Positions 1-12,271 of a stretch of DNA of 64,000 bases are shown here, one piece after another. The DNA comes from Macrotrachela quadricornifera (Eukaryota > Rotifera > Eurotatoria > Philodinida > Philodinidae). The position numbers were made by a program, and so were the translations under genes. The notes under the pieces were generated by a model, which saw only the letters and a list, made by a program, of their open reading frames with translations, made no database searches and was not told the origin of the DNA. Each line of letters opens with the position of its first letter. The stretch's first letter is position 1. The stretch spans positions 366,906-430,905 of the forward strand of contig JAJEKB010020221.1 of assembly GCA_022393335.1 (NCBI GenBank). Direction: 5' to 3'.

Positions 1-422
1 AGATAGATAAAAACATCTTTATGAATCTATTAAGGCTTCATCCACATTGGCTTTTAAATAACGCTGAGGTCAAACAATTTTCTCATTACTATCTTTTAAA
101 GTGACATTAGAAGATCAAGAACTTTGAAGATAGACTGATGTCCTGGTACCGGCTATATATTGTCGATCGTCATGTATTTTCTTCTGTCCTACAGTTTCCA
201 ACGCCTAAGAATTTCATAGGAAGCATAAAATTCAAAAAACCAAAATGTGACCAGTAAAGTATACTTATACTAAAAGGATTTCGAATTCGTTGCAAAGTTC
301 AAAATCCTTTTTTAGTTTCGTATCAAACCCTTTTCATTTTCAGTGTACAAGTGGAACCACTGATTGAATCCATTTAAAGTCAAAAACAATCGAAAAAACT
401 AAAATCAATTCTAATTATCATA
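1..422. other. intergenic, nothing recognised
   Basis: AT-rich DNA downstream (3') of the minus-strand monooxygenase gene. I see no convincing coding region, repeat or RNA gene here. Confidence 0.5.
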
Positions 423-1709
423 TCATAATCCAACTGTTCGACAACACAATACACAGTCCCGTATTGATGGAGGAGCCATACTCATCTTTCCATCAAGTAT
501 GTGATGACCGAATTGAGATACAGTGCCTAGCTTTTGTCCATGCTGAACACCATGTCTTGCAAACTCCATCACAGTCTCTTCATATAAATTCTTCTTCTTC
601 ATCCATTCATCCCAACTTTTCATGTTCTCCCACAATTGTAGAGCATGAAAAGCAGCTTGACTCGTGCTAGCAACAGTATGCGGTCGGAATCCAGCTAATG
701 CATCACCAACAAGCACAACTCTACCGCCATAGTGACATGCTTGTGGTGTAAGAACATCAGTGATAGCTTGTACAAATGGCGACCGCGTTTTATTGACTAA
801 CTCTACAAACTGAGGCGGTAGGATGTCATTTGCAAGATTTTTTTGATTATTCCAGACTTTAGGATCGACCTTTCCAAGAGGCAATGTCCATCGATGTGTT
901 TTTCCGTCGCAATCGGTGAGCACTTTAGATAAATTCTCACAATTGCAATACCATACCCAATTTATCAATCGATCTCCTCGTTTTATTGTTCCATTCTGTC
1001 CAGGAATGACGTAGGAGAGAATTTGCGTACCAGGTGCATGAAAGAATGTGAAACATTCGACGAAAGTCGATATGAGGGATTCAGATGCTTCTGATTCGAG
1101 AATTGTTCCACGCCAGGCCACATAACCAGCATACTTTCGTTCGATATTTGGATACAGTAGTGTTCGAATGCTGCTCGACGATCCATCTGCTGCGATCAAG
1201 ATGTCGCCTTTTATTGACTTTTTCTGATTATTTTGTTCGTAGAATACAGTCACTTGATCATTCTCGACTTTCATATCAATTACGTTTGCGTCATAATCGT
1301 AAGTTGCTTTTCCATCTGCTTGATCTGGCACTTTACAGTATTCACTCTTGATCCCATCGAAATTCGCTCGTAGAATATAATATACTAAATCCCAACTAGT
1401 CATGTATTGAGGCCAATCTTCTCGATGTATGACGTTTCCTTGAATATCGAGGTAGTGACGAAATGCCGACTTTACTACGATGTCCCGTCCGGATTTGTCA
1501 AACTTTTCGATGTATTCTCGAGTTTCTGCACCTGCAATGATACCTGCACCTTGGTCGTGTAAAAGAGGTGTAGGATTTCGCTCTAGAATATGGACGTTGT
1601 AATTCAGTCGTTTGAATGCTACCCCTGCAAATAATCCTCCGAGACTTCCTCCTACTACGATTATGTTCCTTATATTAGTATCGTCAACACAGCATTCGGA
1701 CAAAGACAT
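423..1709 (-). CDS. FAD-dependent aromatic-ring monooxygenase (6-hydroxynicotinate / dihydroxypyridine hydroxylase-like)
   Basis: A single open frame of 428 aa with no intron. Seen: an N-terminal Rossmann dinucleotide-binding stretch GGSLGGLFAG (residues 20-29) with the acidic ELER-type end of the second strand (ILER, 41-44); YAGYVAWRGT (193-202); the NAD(P)H/FAD 'DG' motif ILIAADGSSSS (170-180); and the FAD-ribose 'GD' motif VVLVGDALAGFRPHTVASTS (331-350). Known: this motif set and length fit class A flavin monooxygenases, and the RPHT-A-STSQA segment resembles bacterial and fungal 2,6-dihydroxypyridine or 6-hydroxynicotinate 3-monooxygenases. Such enzymes hydroxylate heteroaromatic rings using NADH and O2 in the cytosol. 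The substrate here is inferred only by family. No signal peptide or membrane segment is seen. Lack of introns, in a window where most host genes have several, suggests transfer from bacteria or fungi. The start is the first ATG of the frame. Confidence 0.9.
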   Translation of the reverse strand: MSLSECCVDDTNIRNIIVVGGSLGGLFAGVAFKRLNYNVHILERNPTPLLHDQGAGIIAGAETREYIEKFDKSGRDIVVKSAFRHYLDIQGNVIHREDWPQYMTSWDLVYYILRANFDGIKSEYCKVPDQADGKATYDYDANVIDMKVENDQVTVFYEQNNQKKSIKGDILIAADGSSSSIRTLLYPNIERKYAGYVAWRGTILESEASESLISTFVECFTFFHAPGTQILSYVIPGQNGTIKRGDRLINWVWYCNCENLSKVLTDCDGKTHRWTLPLGKVDPKVWNNQKNLANDILPPQFVELVNKTRSPFVQAITDVLTPQACHYGGRVVLVGDALAGFRPHTVASTSQAAFHALQLWENMKSWDEWMKKKNLYEETVMEFARHGVQHGQKLGTVSQFGHHILDGKMSMAPPSIRDCVLCCRTVGL

Positions 1710-4700
1710 TGTAGTACTTGCTTGTAAATATCTTGCTTTAACTGAAAAAAGAAAAGAATTGATATTTTCGGACAGATGTAAAGAAACAAATTTCTATACG
1801 ACAATATAGTTCACATCATAGGTTCGTGACGAATGAGCATAGTGGTTAGAATACAAGCATGAGCCAATCGCTCCCTTCCTCTCCGAATCTTAACCATCAT
1901 GAGTGCCAGAGCTCTAAAAGTTTGTGTGTACATATTTCACTAACAATATGTTGGATTATACTTATTTTTTTTCTTTGAATTTAGGGTCGCCATCTCATAA
2001 GTCTCAAATGGCGTACATGTGAGGTACAAAATTTTTCTAAATAGGGTACATCTATTGGATACATAGTTTTTCTCTAAAATCAAAGTAGTCCCATAAAAGA
2101 CTTCCGATTGACTTTTCCTCTTGCAAAAAATTATCGAAAATATTGTTTTATCACAAACAATAAGCCCAGAAATTAAGTGTTTTCCGAAAAAAACGCTTCA
2201 GTAAATAAAGTAAACATAATCATTAAAAAGAACACTGCCTATCGAGATTAACTAGCGTAAGCGTTGTTACACATAAAATGACTCGAGATACTTGAGACTG
2301 AAAGAGTTTCGCATTAGAGCTGGATAGTATCTTCTATTGGTCCCAATGTGCACGAAAATCTTGCCACTTTCAATCGATTTCTATTTAGAGAGAGCTGGAG
2401 TTCAGGAATAGTTATATACAATTTATGATTCAGATAACCTATCTCAATGAGAATTTCCTTTCAAACTACTAAGAAACGTGTGTACAGTTGTGAATCTACT
2501 CAAAAACAAGACATTTGTCCACAACACAAAAACTTTTCTTTGCAATATTGTCATTGAAGACAGCTATACAAACGACACTTGTTCGAAAGTAAATGAGACA
2601 TTGATGAGGAAAAAATAAATAAAATAGAAATATCCTTCTTACATTCAATTTAGAACATTTGTTATACACTTTTGCTGTCAAAAATGATGGTTTTGGTGAA
2701 AACTAGTGTAAGTAAAACTGAGAAAAATCAACACTTCGAAAAAATCAAAAATACTTTGCTTAAACATGAGATACGTCCTTGTCGTTGTTGACCTTTGTGA
2801 AGCGAAACATTTTTCCATTCATCTGTGACTTTCTTGTTTTAAGTTATAATTTAACTTCAGATGTTGCCGAGGGAAACCTTTAGGTTCTCCATATTGTCAA
2901 GAGCTTTTCTGCGGAGAACTGTGAATGGATAATTTTTGTTTTTTGAGGAATCAAATTAATATCTGATGGGTTGGATTTGGTACTGTTTGAGTTAGCTAAC
3001 TCTATTCTTATTACTTTCTCATCTATTCGATCATTTTCGTTCGTCATTATAGCAAAAATCTTAACACATCATTTTATTGCTCTATCGAAAACTCAGTTTG
3101 ACTATCAGCACGCTATTAAGAAGTAAAAAGCTTAAATGTGGTACAAAAATGCGTATTTCAAAGGTACAAAGAGTCGAAATGGAGTACAGCTGGCAGCCCT
3201 GTTTGAACTTCATAGCCTAAAAACTGCCTACTAAAGTTTGTCCTATTCCTTATCGAACATTCAAGTACATGAGTAGTTCTAAATATATTTATATGAAACT
3301 AAAGTTCACACCATGCTCTTTCTTTACCTAAAAAGTAATGAATTATTACTTATTGAACGTTATTTATAAATAAACATTTATTAAGAGATAAATTCCATGA
3401 TGTAAAAGTCTAATCAAAAATAGCCTTACGATATCTATGTCATAGTTTGCGAAGAAGAAACGGAAGTTAGGTACATCATTAATAATTATGTTTCCCCAAA
3501 ACAATGTAGTCTTTGAGACTATTAAATACACACCTATGATAAAAGGCAGCATTGATTGGTATTTCCAATACATGAAAACTTTCAGATTTTAAGAACATAT
3601 TGATTTGTCTGAAAATTGAAGTTATTTCTACTCCATATAGTACAACTACGGTGCGGTGGAGACTGGCTCACTTGTTCCTTTACTGAAATACACGAAATAT
3701 AATTGCCTTAGTTTTTTTTGCAACTGACGACGTTGTCGTAAATGTAGTAGGCTCCTCTCAATTAAACAATTTCTACGTGATAGAGCTAAAAATATGAGAC
3801 GCTTACAGCTCAAAGTGAAAAAAACATTTTTTCAGAAAACGTTTGGAAATCGCATATTATAGGGCATCTTGAGGGATCTTTCGACATGTTTTTAGACATT
3901 GAGTATTTTCATCTGTTCTATTTAGACTATAAGAAAAGTTCGTATCATAGCATTTTAAGGATGTTGTCGGATGAGATGACTTATTCAGAAATAAAGGGAC
4001 AAAAATATCATGCTATAGAGGTTTTCGATACGCATCAAATAATATATAGTAAATCCTGACTTCACAGGACTTTGAAAGAACCAAAGCTAATTTACTGATA
4101 GACGGCTACATATTCACATCCATGTTCACCAGATGACCGGAAATGGTACATGTATGAAGTTGTAGTCTGTCAAAAACTCTCCATAGTTGCATTCGAGAAA
4201 TAATATTTTACAAATGTTTTCAATTAATAACAAGAATCACAATCATCATTATTTTATCGTCCGTGGGTATAGGTGTGAATATGGACGGATACGGATATGT
4301 AATTGTGTATCAGTAAATTGATTTTAGCTCCTTCAAAGTTCTATAAAAACAGGATTTACTGTACATCATTTGATGCGCATCGAAAATCTCTACAACTTGA
4401 TATATTTGTTCCTCTATTTCTGAATAGGTCATTTCATCCGATAAGATCTTTTAGATATTGTGATACAAGCTTTTGGTATATCCTAGATATTTTGTACAAA
4501 GACAAAATCACTTTGCAGCCTATTATTACTAAGTTTCAGGTGAAACAGTGTTACCGTAACTGGCTAATATAGAAGACAAAACTCTTCGTGGGATTAGGCT
4601 AGAACACCCAAAATGCATTATACATACGCAATTGTCGTGCTGAGTGTTGTGCGATGTAGTGATATGAAATTCAAACATCATGTTTTTCTCTCACCTAAGC

Positions 4701-4926
4701 TGTCGACAAGAGAACAGAAAAGAGAAAAGCACATACTTTTTTTCACTTTTTTTTCACAATGACAATGATAACGAGAAACGTAGATATGAAAGGAGTGTCA
4801 GTCTAATGGAGATTACGACAATATTTTGTTCTTTTAAAAATGATACTTGGTTCGTATAAATATGAGACATCCACATTTTCGTGTAAATTAGCAGCCACTT
4901 TTATTCATAAAACTTAAAAATACAAC
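1710..4926. other. long intergenic stretch, no supported gene
   Basis: About 3.2 kb of AT-rich DNA with only short ORFs (90 codons or fewer) that match no family I recognise. It separates the monooxygenase from the hAT remnant. The distal terminal repeat of that hAT should lie near the right-hand part of this stretch, but I could not find a matching inverted end. Confidence 0.5.
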
Positions 4927-7428
4927 TTAACGCTGTAAAATTCTACCGTTCTTATGGTTGTTTGTAAATTTATCTATTACTCGTTCATAATTTATATCAA
5001 AATCACGTTCTACTGCTAATACCGTCAGATCACTTAATCGTCTATCAGTCATTGAATTTCGAAGATAATTCTTGATGATCTTCATCTTCGAAAATGATCT
5101 CTCGCAAGTCACTTGAGAGATTGGCATTGTGATGGTATTTTTAATGTTTGTGGAAATGCGTTCGACAGTGAAAGTATTTCATTTAAAAATTCAATAACAT
5201 CAGTAACCATTTTAGATTGAACCACAGCTTTGATAACCATAAATTCATTTTTTAATGCAGCTGAATCTCTATCAATGTGATGAACAAACTCATGTATGTC
5301 ATCAGTGTTCAAAAAATTTTTACTTTCAGGATAGACTGTAGAAATACTTTTCATCATTGCTAAAGTCTTTGATGCGAAACTATCACTCAGTTCTACTAAC
5401 ATACAATCAATCAGAGGAAAATATATTCGATTCATAAAATCTGCTGATGCTGATAAAACTTCACGTTGTCCAACTGCTGAATTGATGATAAATTGTTCAA
5501 ATCTGGAAAGAATTGTTGCTACACAATGTGATCGCCATTGCTGTGTAAAATCAACCTTATTAGCATCACAGAATTCTTTTGCTTTATCATAAATTTGTTG
5601 AAATGCTTGCTCATTTCGAAGATCTTGTATTTATTTAATAATCGATATTATCAATTGTCCACCACGTACATAATCTAAAGAAAGATCTTTAAGAAAAAAA
5701 ATAGAATATCCTTTACAGTTTCAAAACGACAATAAAGATTCTACTTTTCAAGTGATCACTCAATATTTTCATTAAACTCAATAATCGATGAAGAATAAAA
5801 GAAGTAATGATAAATATTGATTTTCTCACATGAACTATTAATCCACCTGCATTAATCGATCTTGAACCACTACCTTCTTCACTGATGTCATCGAGTGCTT
5901 TTATAATCGCAGGAAAATTGGTAATAACTGAATCGATAGCACGCCATCTGGAATCCCATCGTCTCAAAGCCCACAATTTAAGTGTAGAAGATTCAACTAC
6001 AAATGATAATAAAATAAAAACAGATTGTATTTTGAGATAATGCCAGCAGTAGAATTACCTAAACCTAGTTCTTTCTGTGCATGTTTAAAATATGTATTTG
6101 TAACACCAGATTCAGTAAAGAATGAATATATGTTTGAAACGATGGAAAAATAATCTGACATGTAGGAAACAACTTTACATGTATCATTAATAACCAAATT
6201 TAGGCGATGGGCAGAACAATGAATATATGTGCCTTTTGGCATCAATTTTTTTTAAAAAGACATGAACTCCTGCATGACAACCTGACATCACAGATGCCCT
6301 ATTAATATGACACAAAATATGAGGCTCAATACTCTGCATATTTAGCAGAAATAATCAGAAACAAACCGAATGACTATTGATAATTGTTGTCTGCCACTGA
6401 TATCCCTACACTCATCCACCATTAACGCATAGCTACAGGTATTTACCTGAAAATAGCAGAAAGTAATTCAATTATGACAGAAAATAAATATGGTTTACCA
6501 TAGATGAAATCTCTTCATGAATCTCGTCGCTCATAATATGAAGTAATTCGTTCTGTATATCATGACTCAAATAACTAGCGTTACTTGTAGAATCTTCAAA
6601 AATCGATTAAACTATAGGATCCGTTTTTGCTGCCCAAGAAAGGTTTTCTAAGAAATTCCATCTATTTGAACTTCTGAAACAGAAAAAACAAACAAAAATG
6701 CTTCGTAAAATTAAAAGAATAAGTTTGGTGATAAAGAACTGGCTTTCCTTTTCTAAAGTGAAACAATTCTTTATAAGATGATCACGATTTTTTCGAATTT
6801 GAATGGAACGAGCAGAATCTAATTTTTTTGTAACATTGGAATCAATTTCTTCTCGTTGCTTATATGATAAATAATTCTTTGTTGCAATTATATGTGATTG
6901 AGACAAAGCATGCTTCATCAAACCACTACCTTTCTCCAACGCCCTTTTCCAATTATTACAACCTGAAGTTATAAAAGCATTACCTGAGTTTAGCTTATTA
7001 GAAAAGAAATGACTACAATAATAGCAATAGCTTGCATCATTTTGTACAGAATATTCTAACCATTTCCTATCAATGTACCAGCTAGATGAAAAAGAACGTT
7101 TTTGATGATTAACAGGATAATTTTGTAATTTTGGTTGAACAGGAGAATCTGCACACGATCCACTGATGTCATTTGGAACAGGTTTTGTTTCAAAACTTTC
7201 ATTTAAAGAAATAGAGGTTGTAAGAGAAGATGATGAAGTATCAGAAATACGACCACACGGATCATCAGAACATGAAGGAGAAGTAGAAGAGAGCAGATTT
7301 TGAGTTTCAGATGGTGCTGGTAAGGATGAAACAATAACGTTTGATTCTGTTTGATCTTCGTCATTACCTGATTTTTTGTTTGAAGAAAGGAAAAAGGACT
7401 CTATGGTCCGACGTTTGTCAGGATTCAT
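4927..7428 (-). pseudogene. decayed hAT transposase with TTF zinc finger and DUF4371 (ZMYM-like)
   Basis: Read on the minus strand. The start MNPDKRRTIESFF (ATG at 7426-7428) is the usual N-terminus of this transposon class. It is followed by a TTF-type finger (RKWLEYS..YCYYCSHFF..) and a DUF4371 core including ALMVDECRDISGRQQLSI and HCSAHRLNLVINDTC. The hAT dimerisation tail is near 4930-5127 (CERSFSKMKIIKNYLRNSM). Spliceosomal-type introns are visible, for example 6054-5998 or close to it, and about 6500-6450; joining their flanks restores frame. The gene is dead: there is an in-frame stop at 6607-6609, another just after the VDECRD block near 6340, and a frameshift at about 5130 between the helical region and the dimerisation tail. 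Intact relatives are about 750-850 aa and move DNA by cut-and-paste. Nothing indicates domestication. Confidence 0.8.
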
Positions 7429-7869
7429 TTTTGATGTTTTGAGATTGTCTTTGAGTCGCAAGAAATGATATGGCTTTGTGAAGGTGGCTGCCTCTGAATC
7501 GATGATTGAGTAATTAACCAAGATGGATGCAATAGTATAACATATGATTTATTAGAGAAAAAACGAAAGTTATATATAGGGTCGAGATCAGTCGTATGGG
7601 TGGAAATGTCCATCAGATGAACAAGGCAATTACTAAGGAGAAATCCCATAAAACACAATAGATACAAGAGAAGAACACATGGTGCAGAAAGGAAAAATAC
7701 CAATAAAGATGAGAGGAATAGAAAGAAATAATAAAGTGTCAATCACTACATAATAATTCTATGAACAACCAATACGAAACTGAACGCGAACTTCTGTAGT
7801 GCAGAAAACGGCATGTTGTCATATAACTTACAGATAAGATTATCAATTTTTTAAAGGTTTAAAAATTTC

Positions 7870-7916
7870 TGGGGGACTCAGCCTCCTGTTGCCCACTCCT
7901 GGCACCGCCACTCCTG
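7870..7916 (-). repeat. probable terminal inverted repeat of the DUF4371 hAT element
   Basis: Read on the minus strand from 7916, the sequence begins CAGGAGTGGCGGTGCCAGGA, which has the CAGNGGNGG.. form of hAT ends. It lies about 440 bp upstream of the transposase start, as expected for the 5' end. The matching end and an 8-bp duplication of the flank (tataacca) were not found on the other side, so the element may be truncated there. Confidence 0.5.
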
Positions 7917-10651
7917 TATAACCATTTGAATCAAATCTATATCTCATAATATGAAAAACAACTAAGAAAAAAAATATTGAAAAATCAATTTCACTTGAGT
8001 TTTTGTCGTGGACTGTACTTTAAGCCGATTAAAAAAATGAACTATTCATATATTGTTTCTCTCGTTGTTAGTTAAAAATCTTGAATTTCATTGGATGGGA
8101 TGTGTCTTCACTACTGAAAATCTATTTTATATCGGTCATATGGAAAAAACTAACCAAAATTATTTGCTGCGTAAAGACTGGGTAGGAGGAGCTATTTCAG
8201 AATAAATTTTTGCTTGTATCTAGCAGGATTCCGATCATAAGTAATCTCATGTATCTGTGATTGATATGTATGATTCACAGAGCCACCAATATTTTCATAA
8301 TAACTTTCCATTATTAATAGCTATCGATTTTGGATTTTTTTTGCATCTGATAATTCTCTTTAGTAGCTACCAAACCATGTATCTAGAAAGCTTCCAAATC
8401 ACTAGTCACTTGAGACATATATAGAGACACTGGTCTCGGGATAGAGTTTTTTTGCATTTTCGAACGCTGTTTAGGCAAATTTTACTTAAAAAAATTACGG
8501 TTTGGTTCAAAACTACTATCACATTCGGAATCAGCGTTAAAAATTAATTCGATTTATATATATGTTAAATAGTTCTTAGATAAAAAAAATTGTATGAAAA
8601 ATTACCTTATATCCCCTCAGAGGCGGTCAATAATGACATTTTTTGCAATAACTCAGCTATTTATTGACGAATCATTTTCATCTTCTTCTCTCGACCGAAA
8701 TATGGATGAGAAAATTCTGTATACAAAATTTCAGCTCAATCAGATGTAGTGTTCTAGAGTTATTGTGTAAACGGCCGGATGAACACACTGACCGATTCAA
8801 AAGCGTACTCACTTTTTGAGTACACAATTTTAGATGAGAAAAAATTTCAGCAATAGCCGAAAGCACGTCACAAGCACCTTGGAATTATCTTATAAAAAGA
8901 TGTATATTTCATGCATTGAGTATCGCTCTCATCTAGTTAACGTTGTTGTTGTTGTTACTCTTTGGTTCTTCCATTGAATATTCATTCTTCAGATGTAAGT
9001 ATTTCATTTGTTTATTATTGTAGATATACAGTATTTTATTTTGCTGAACAATAACAATTTAAAACATGAAAAACGTCAAGTGACTCGATGCGAGTATTAC
9101 ACAGGTATTTAATCCTTTCGCAGTAGGGTTATTTTTAATGAAAAACTTGCTCGTATTCAATGATAAAAGACTCCTTATTACAGTCTGTAAAAAGTTTGGG
9201 CGTCGAGAAGTCGACTAGGGTTTCAATATATAATAGATTTCAAAACAGGGCACTACGTATAAGACGACCAGTTGTCTTCATGCCTGTGAATATAACAAAA
9301 GGAAACGTAGATGGAATATGCACGTGTGATGGTATCCTACTATGATACTCGCAGAAGAAAGCAATGGAGAGAGTATGTCCAATTATACTCTCTACAGAGC
9401 TTTCAAAACTTCATTGCTCGTTAGATACTTGGATTAGATTCCATCTTGAGTACTATTTGACACCTGCATCAAAGGAAAAATGTCACCGTTCCATATATGG
9501 GATGTCCGCTGCGAAAAAGTTGAGATTATAACGACAAGTCAACTATTGATACAATATAGGAAGGTCGGCAAAGACGAGAATAGAAAGAAGCACTTCAATG
9601 GTAGTATGAATAACAACAGCGGTAATGAAAGCAGAGGCAGCTTCAACGTCAACAAAGACGATAATAATCTTATTCCTAATAAGAAAAACACTTATCTATA
9701 TATTACGTCGTTCAATTTCCCATCATCTATACAGCACATGTTCGTTTCCTTTTCTTTTCTACATACATGACGAGTGCCTTAAGCAAGGGTGAAACGGGTC
9801 GTGAGCAGTCTGGAGTCATTTTATATACTCACTCCACACTGAAATTTGGTAAACACACAGAGCGTGGTGATTTTGAAAATTGTTTAAATTTATTGAACCA
9901 TTTATTATATATTGATGATGATTTAAAGATTTTAATAATGTTATACAAGTTTAGTTAATCGTCAAACAATGGCATACAACTTAACAGCATCATATACACC
10001 AAAATTCAAGGGAAAGAAACGAATATTTTAACTTTAGCCGTGAGAGTTATTTTAAAACAGAAAACCGATTTTTTATATAGAAATATTCATCAATAGTTTA
10101 TTTGAATCAGTTTTTAGAATCACTTTAATAAAGTTTATTTCTCTTTTATCATTCTGTCAAATACTTTTTCTGTATCACAATTTTGTTGTCATGGAATTAT
10201 TTAGATACAATACCATATTAGATAAGAAAAAGTATATCACAGATGTACATCAAATACCATTATCTTCTGAATCAATAAAAATCAAAGCCACGTAGAATAT
10301 AGGAAATCAAATAATAAAAAAAAATTTCAGTGGATCAAAAACTTTTTGCCTACTATCATTGTCATATTTTAGATTAGCACGATCGATCAAGTATGTTTGC
10401 GTGTTATTTATGCAAAAAGCTATTGAACGATCGCAATCCTTTTCTTCTCAGTCTATTTATTTTAGTAAAAGTTCTTTGATTTTCAAATAATCTCATTTAT
10501 CTCAATTTCAATCGGAATCAATCCATTATAGGTCAGATTTATTATTATTTCGAGTTTGTTTATTCATATTGTTTATCTTTGACATACATATTTTTAAATT
10601 AAAAAACGACAAACAAGAAAAATTTTTGTTTTCTGAAGTTCATCATCTTGT
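7917..10651. other. intergenic, no supported gene
   Basis: 2.7 kb with several short ORFs, the longest near 9480-9770 (96 codons, polar and Asn/Lys-rich) and 9767-9958. None has a recognisable domain, and no splice pattern joins them convincingly. GC content and codon pattern do not stand out. Confidence 0.45.
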
Positions 10652-11743
10652 CTACTGTTTATATTCTCTTTCATCTTCTTCAAGTTCAAGTTTATATTTA
10701 TCATTTCCATTTTCTTGTTGTTTTATAATACTTTTAACTTTAAATATTGCTTGTGGTAATATTAAAACTTCTTTTTCATTTGGATATTCAGATATTTTTT
10801 CTAAACTGAATGCATTTGCATTTTCCCCATCTTTAATAATATATGTAAACATGATCGATATTTTTTTATCGCCATTACCAGCTATAGCAGCAAACTTTTC
10901 AGCGATTTTTCGATCTTTTGTTGTTGATAAAAATGATTTATTACAAACAACTTCACCGACAATATACCTTTTTAAATCATCTTGTGTACATTTTATACCA
11001 CGATATGTCTGACCATTTTTAAATACATATTTCTTAAATTGTGGATTATTAGCAATCAATCCTGTATACCATTGTGCCCATTTTGTTTTCGCTAGACCTT
11101 CTTGAGCTTTAGTTAAACGACAATCTTCCATAGCCATTGTTAAATTTAGTTGTTTATAAAAATCTGTTTCAGCTGTATATGCTCGTAATGCTAATGATAA
11201 ATCATTCGTCTTTTCTGCATTATCCAGATAACCAAATACTTGTTTCATACCATGTGTATTATTTTGTAATACCTCTGCATATTTTATTTTATTTGTAACT
11301 GTAGGTAAACCATTATCACAATAAAATAAACGATTATTAACTGCTGTTAATGGATCATTAAATGTCCATTCAAATTGTACTTGTTCTGATGAAGTAAAGC
11401 GTTGTTGACATCCAGATGGTGAACGTTCAAATAATTGTTTTATATCCTCTGTTTTTGCTTCTTGTTGTGGCGTTAATTGATATTTATTTAATTGTTGACG
11501 ACAACAACTATGATCTAATAATAATTGTACAATCTCTTTGTGACCATAATATGAACAAGCATGTAATGCTGTACTACCATTTGATTCTACTTGATTTATT
11601 TCATCTAAATTCATTGATGTTATCAATTGTTTTACTTTATTTAAATCACCATTACGACAAGCTAAATAAAATGGACTTAAATTCATTGGTGATGTTTTTG
11701 GTGTTAAATTCATTGTTTGTTCACTGCTGTTATTGTTACCCAT
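10652..11743 (-). CDS. ankyrin-repeat arginine ADP-ribosyltransferase (R-S-ExE type), N-myristoylation signal
   Basis: One exon, 363 aa. Seen: MGNNNSS at the N-terminus, a good N-myristoylation signal (Gly2, Ser6); two ankyrin-like repeats at about residues 22-85 (PFYLACRNGDLNKVKQLI and STALHACSYYGHKEIVQLLL); then an ART catalytic domain of about 225 aa. The triad is present: Arg248 in TYRGI, S273-T274-T275 in FLSTT, and E323-K324-E325 in EYPNEKEVLILP. The E-x-E motif is the mark of arginine-specific mono-ADP-ribosyltransferases, which move ADP-ribose from NAD+ to a protein arginine. Known: this family is expanded in bdelloid rotifers. Inferred: a membrane-tethered cytosolic enzyme, since there is no signal peptide and the myristoyl site would anchor it; the ankyrin repeats probably bind the target. 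All catalytic residues are intact, so it is probably active. The C-terminal tail is Glu/Lys-rich. Confidence 0.92.
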   Translation of the reverse strand: MGNNNSSEQTMNLTPKTSPMNLSPFYLACRNGDLNKVKQLITSMNLDEINQVESNGSTALHACSYYGHKEIVQLLLDHSCCRQQLNKYQLTPQQEAKTEDIKQLFERSPSGCQQRFTSSEQVQFEWTFNDPLTAVNNRLFYCDNGLPTVTNKIKYAEVLQNNTHGMKQVFGYLDNAEKTNDLSLALRAYTAETDFYKQLNLTMAMEDCRLTKAQEGLAKTKWAQWYTGLIANNPQFKKYVFKNGQTYRGIKCTQDDLKRYIVGEVVCNKSFLSTTKDRKIAEKFAAIAGNGDKKISIMFTYIIKDGENANAFSLEKISEYPNEKEVLILPQAIFKVKSIIKQQENGNDKYKLELEEDEREYKQ

Positions 11744-12263
11744 ATTTATTACAACTAATCAATTAATTTTTTTTCTTAAATAATCTGAAAAGAATCGAAT
11801 TCAAATAAATAAATAAATAAGAGCCTCATAACAACTAAATTAACAAGTTTTTCAAGTTTTAAAGTTGATGTGATGTTCCGTTTGTATCTTTGATATCGAA
11901 AAGGGCTCTCCATACTGAGTATTCTCTATTTGCTGTTGCAAGTAGTGTGGTGAACGACAGTTTGAAAAAAAAAACGCAAATTCATAGGTAATGGAAAAAA
12001 TTGTGACTAGTGCAAAGAAAAATGTTATTTCATCCTACCGTATACTAAACCGTTTAGACTATTAGCCGTCCCAAAGTATAAGATATGTTATTATTTTTGG
12101 AATAACTCAAACACAGTACAAGATACAGACTGACGATGTCCAGTAATCGAAAGTGGATACTTTGACCGATGCTTTAATGAGCAGTTCTGTGTCTTTGTAA
12201 TATTTATCAATAGCTGATTTGATTTGTAATTTACTCGAGTTAGTCTTTAGATCTGCCAACGAA
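11744..12263. other. intergenic; short coding-like fragment on the minus strand up to the hAT insertion
   Basis: Mostly unassigned. On the minus strand a fragment reading LADLKTNSSKLQIKSAIDKY and onward to FDYWTSSVCILYCV-stop (about 12263-12107) is open. It stays open for a few codons when joined across the hAT target site to 16564-16590. It may be the tail of a host gene split by the insertion. No family was recognised. Confidence 0.35.
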
Positions 12264-12271
12264 GTTAGTAA

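Noticed and set aside
1827..1915. tRNA-like string (AGCATAGTGGTTAGAATAC)
   Set aside because: Resembles a D-arm / A box only. No B box or clover-leaf can be formed.
9480..9958. Small host gene made of two adjacent ORFs
   Set aside because: No splice signals join them convincingly, and the composition is low complexity.
10569..11012. 147-codon plus-strand ORF
   Set aside because: Antisense shadow of the ART C-terminus, with low-complexity Ser runs.
11416..11766. 116-codon plus-strand ORF over the ART gene
   Set aside because: Shadow of the ankyrin-ART coding sequence on the other strand.
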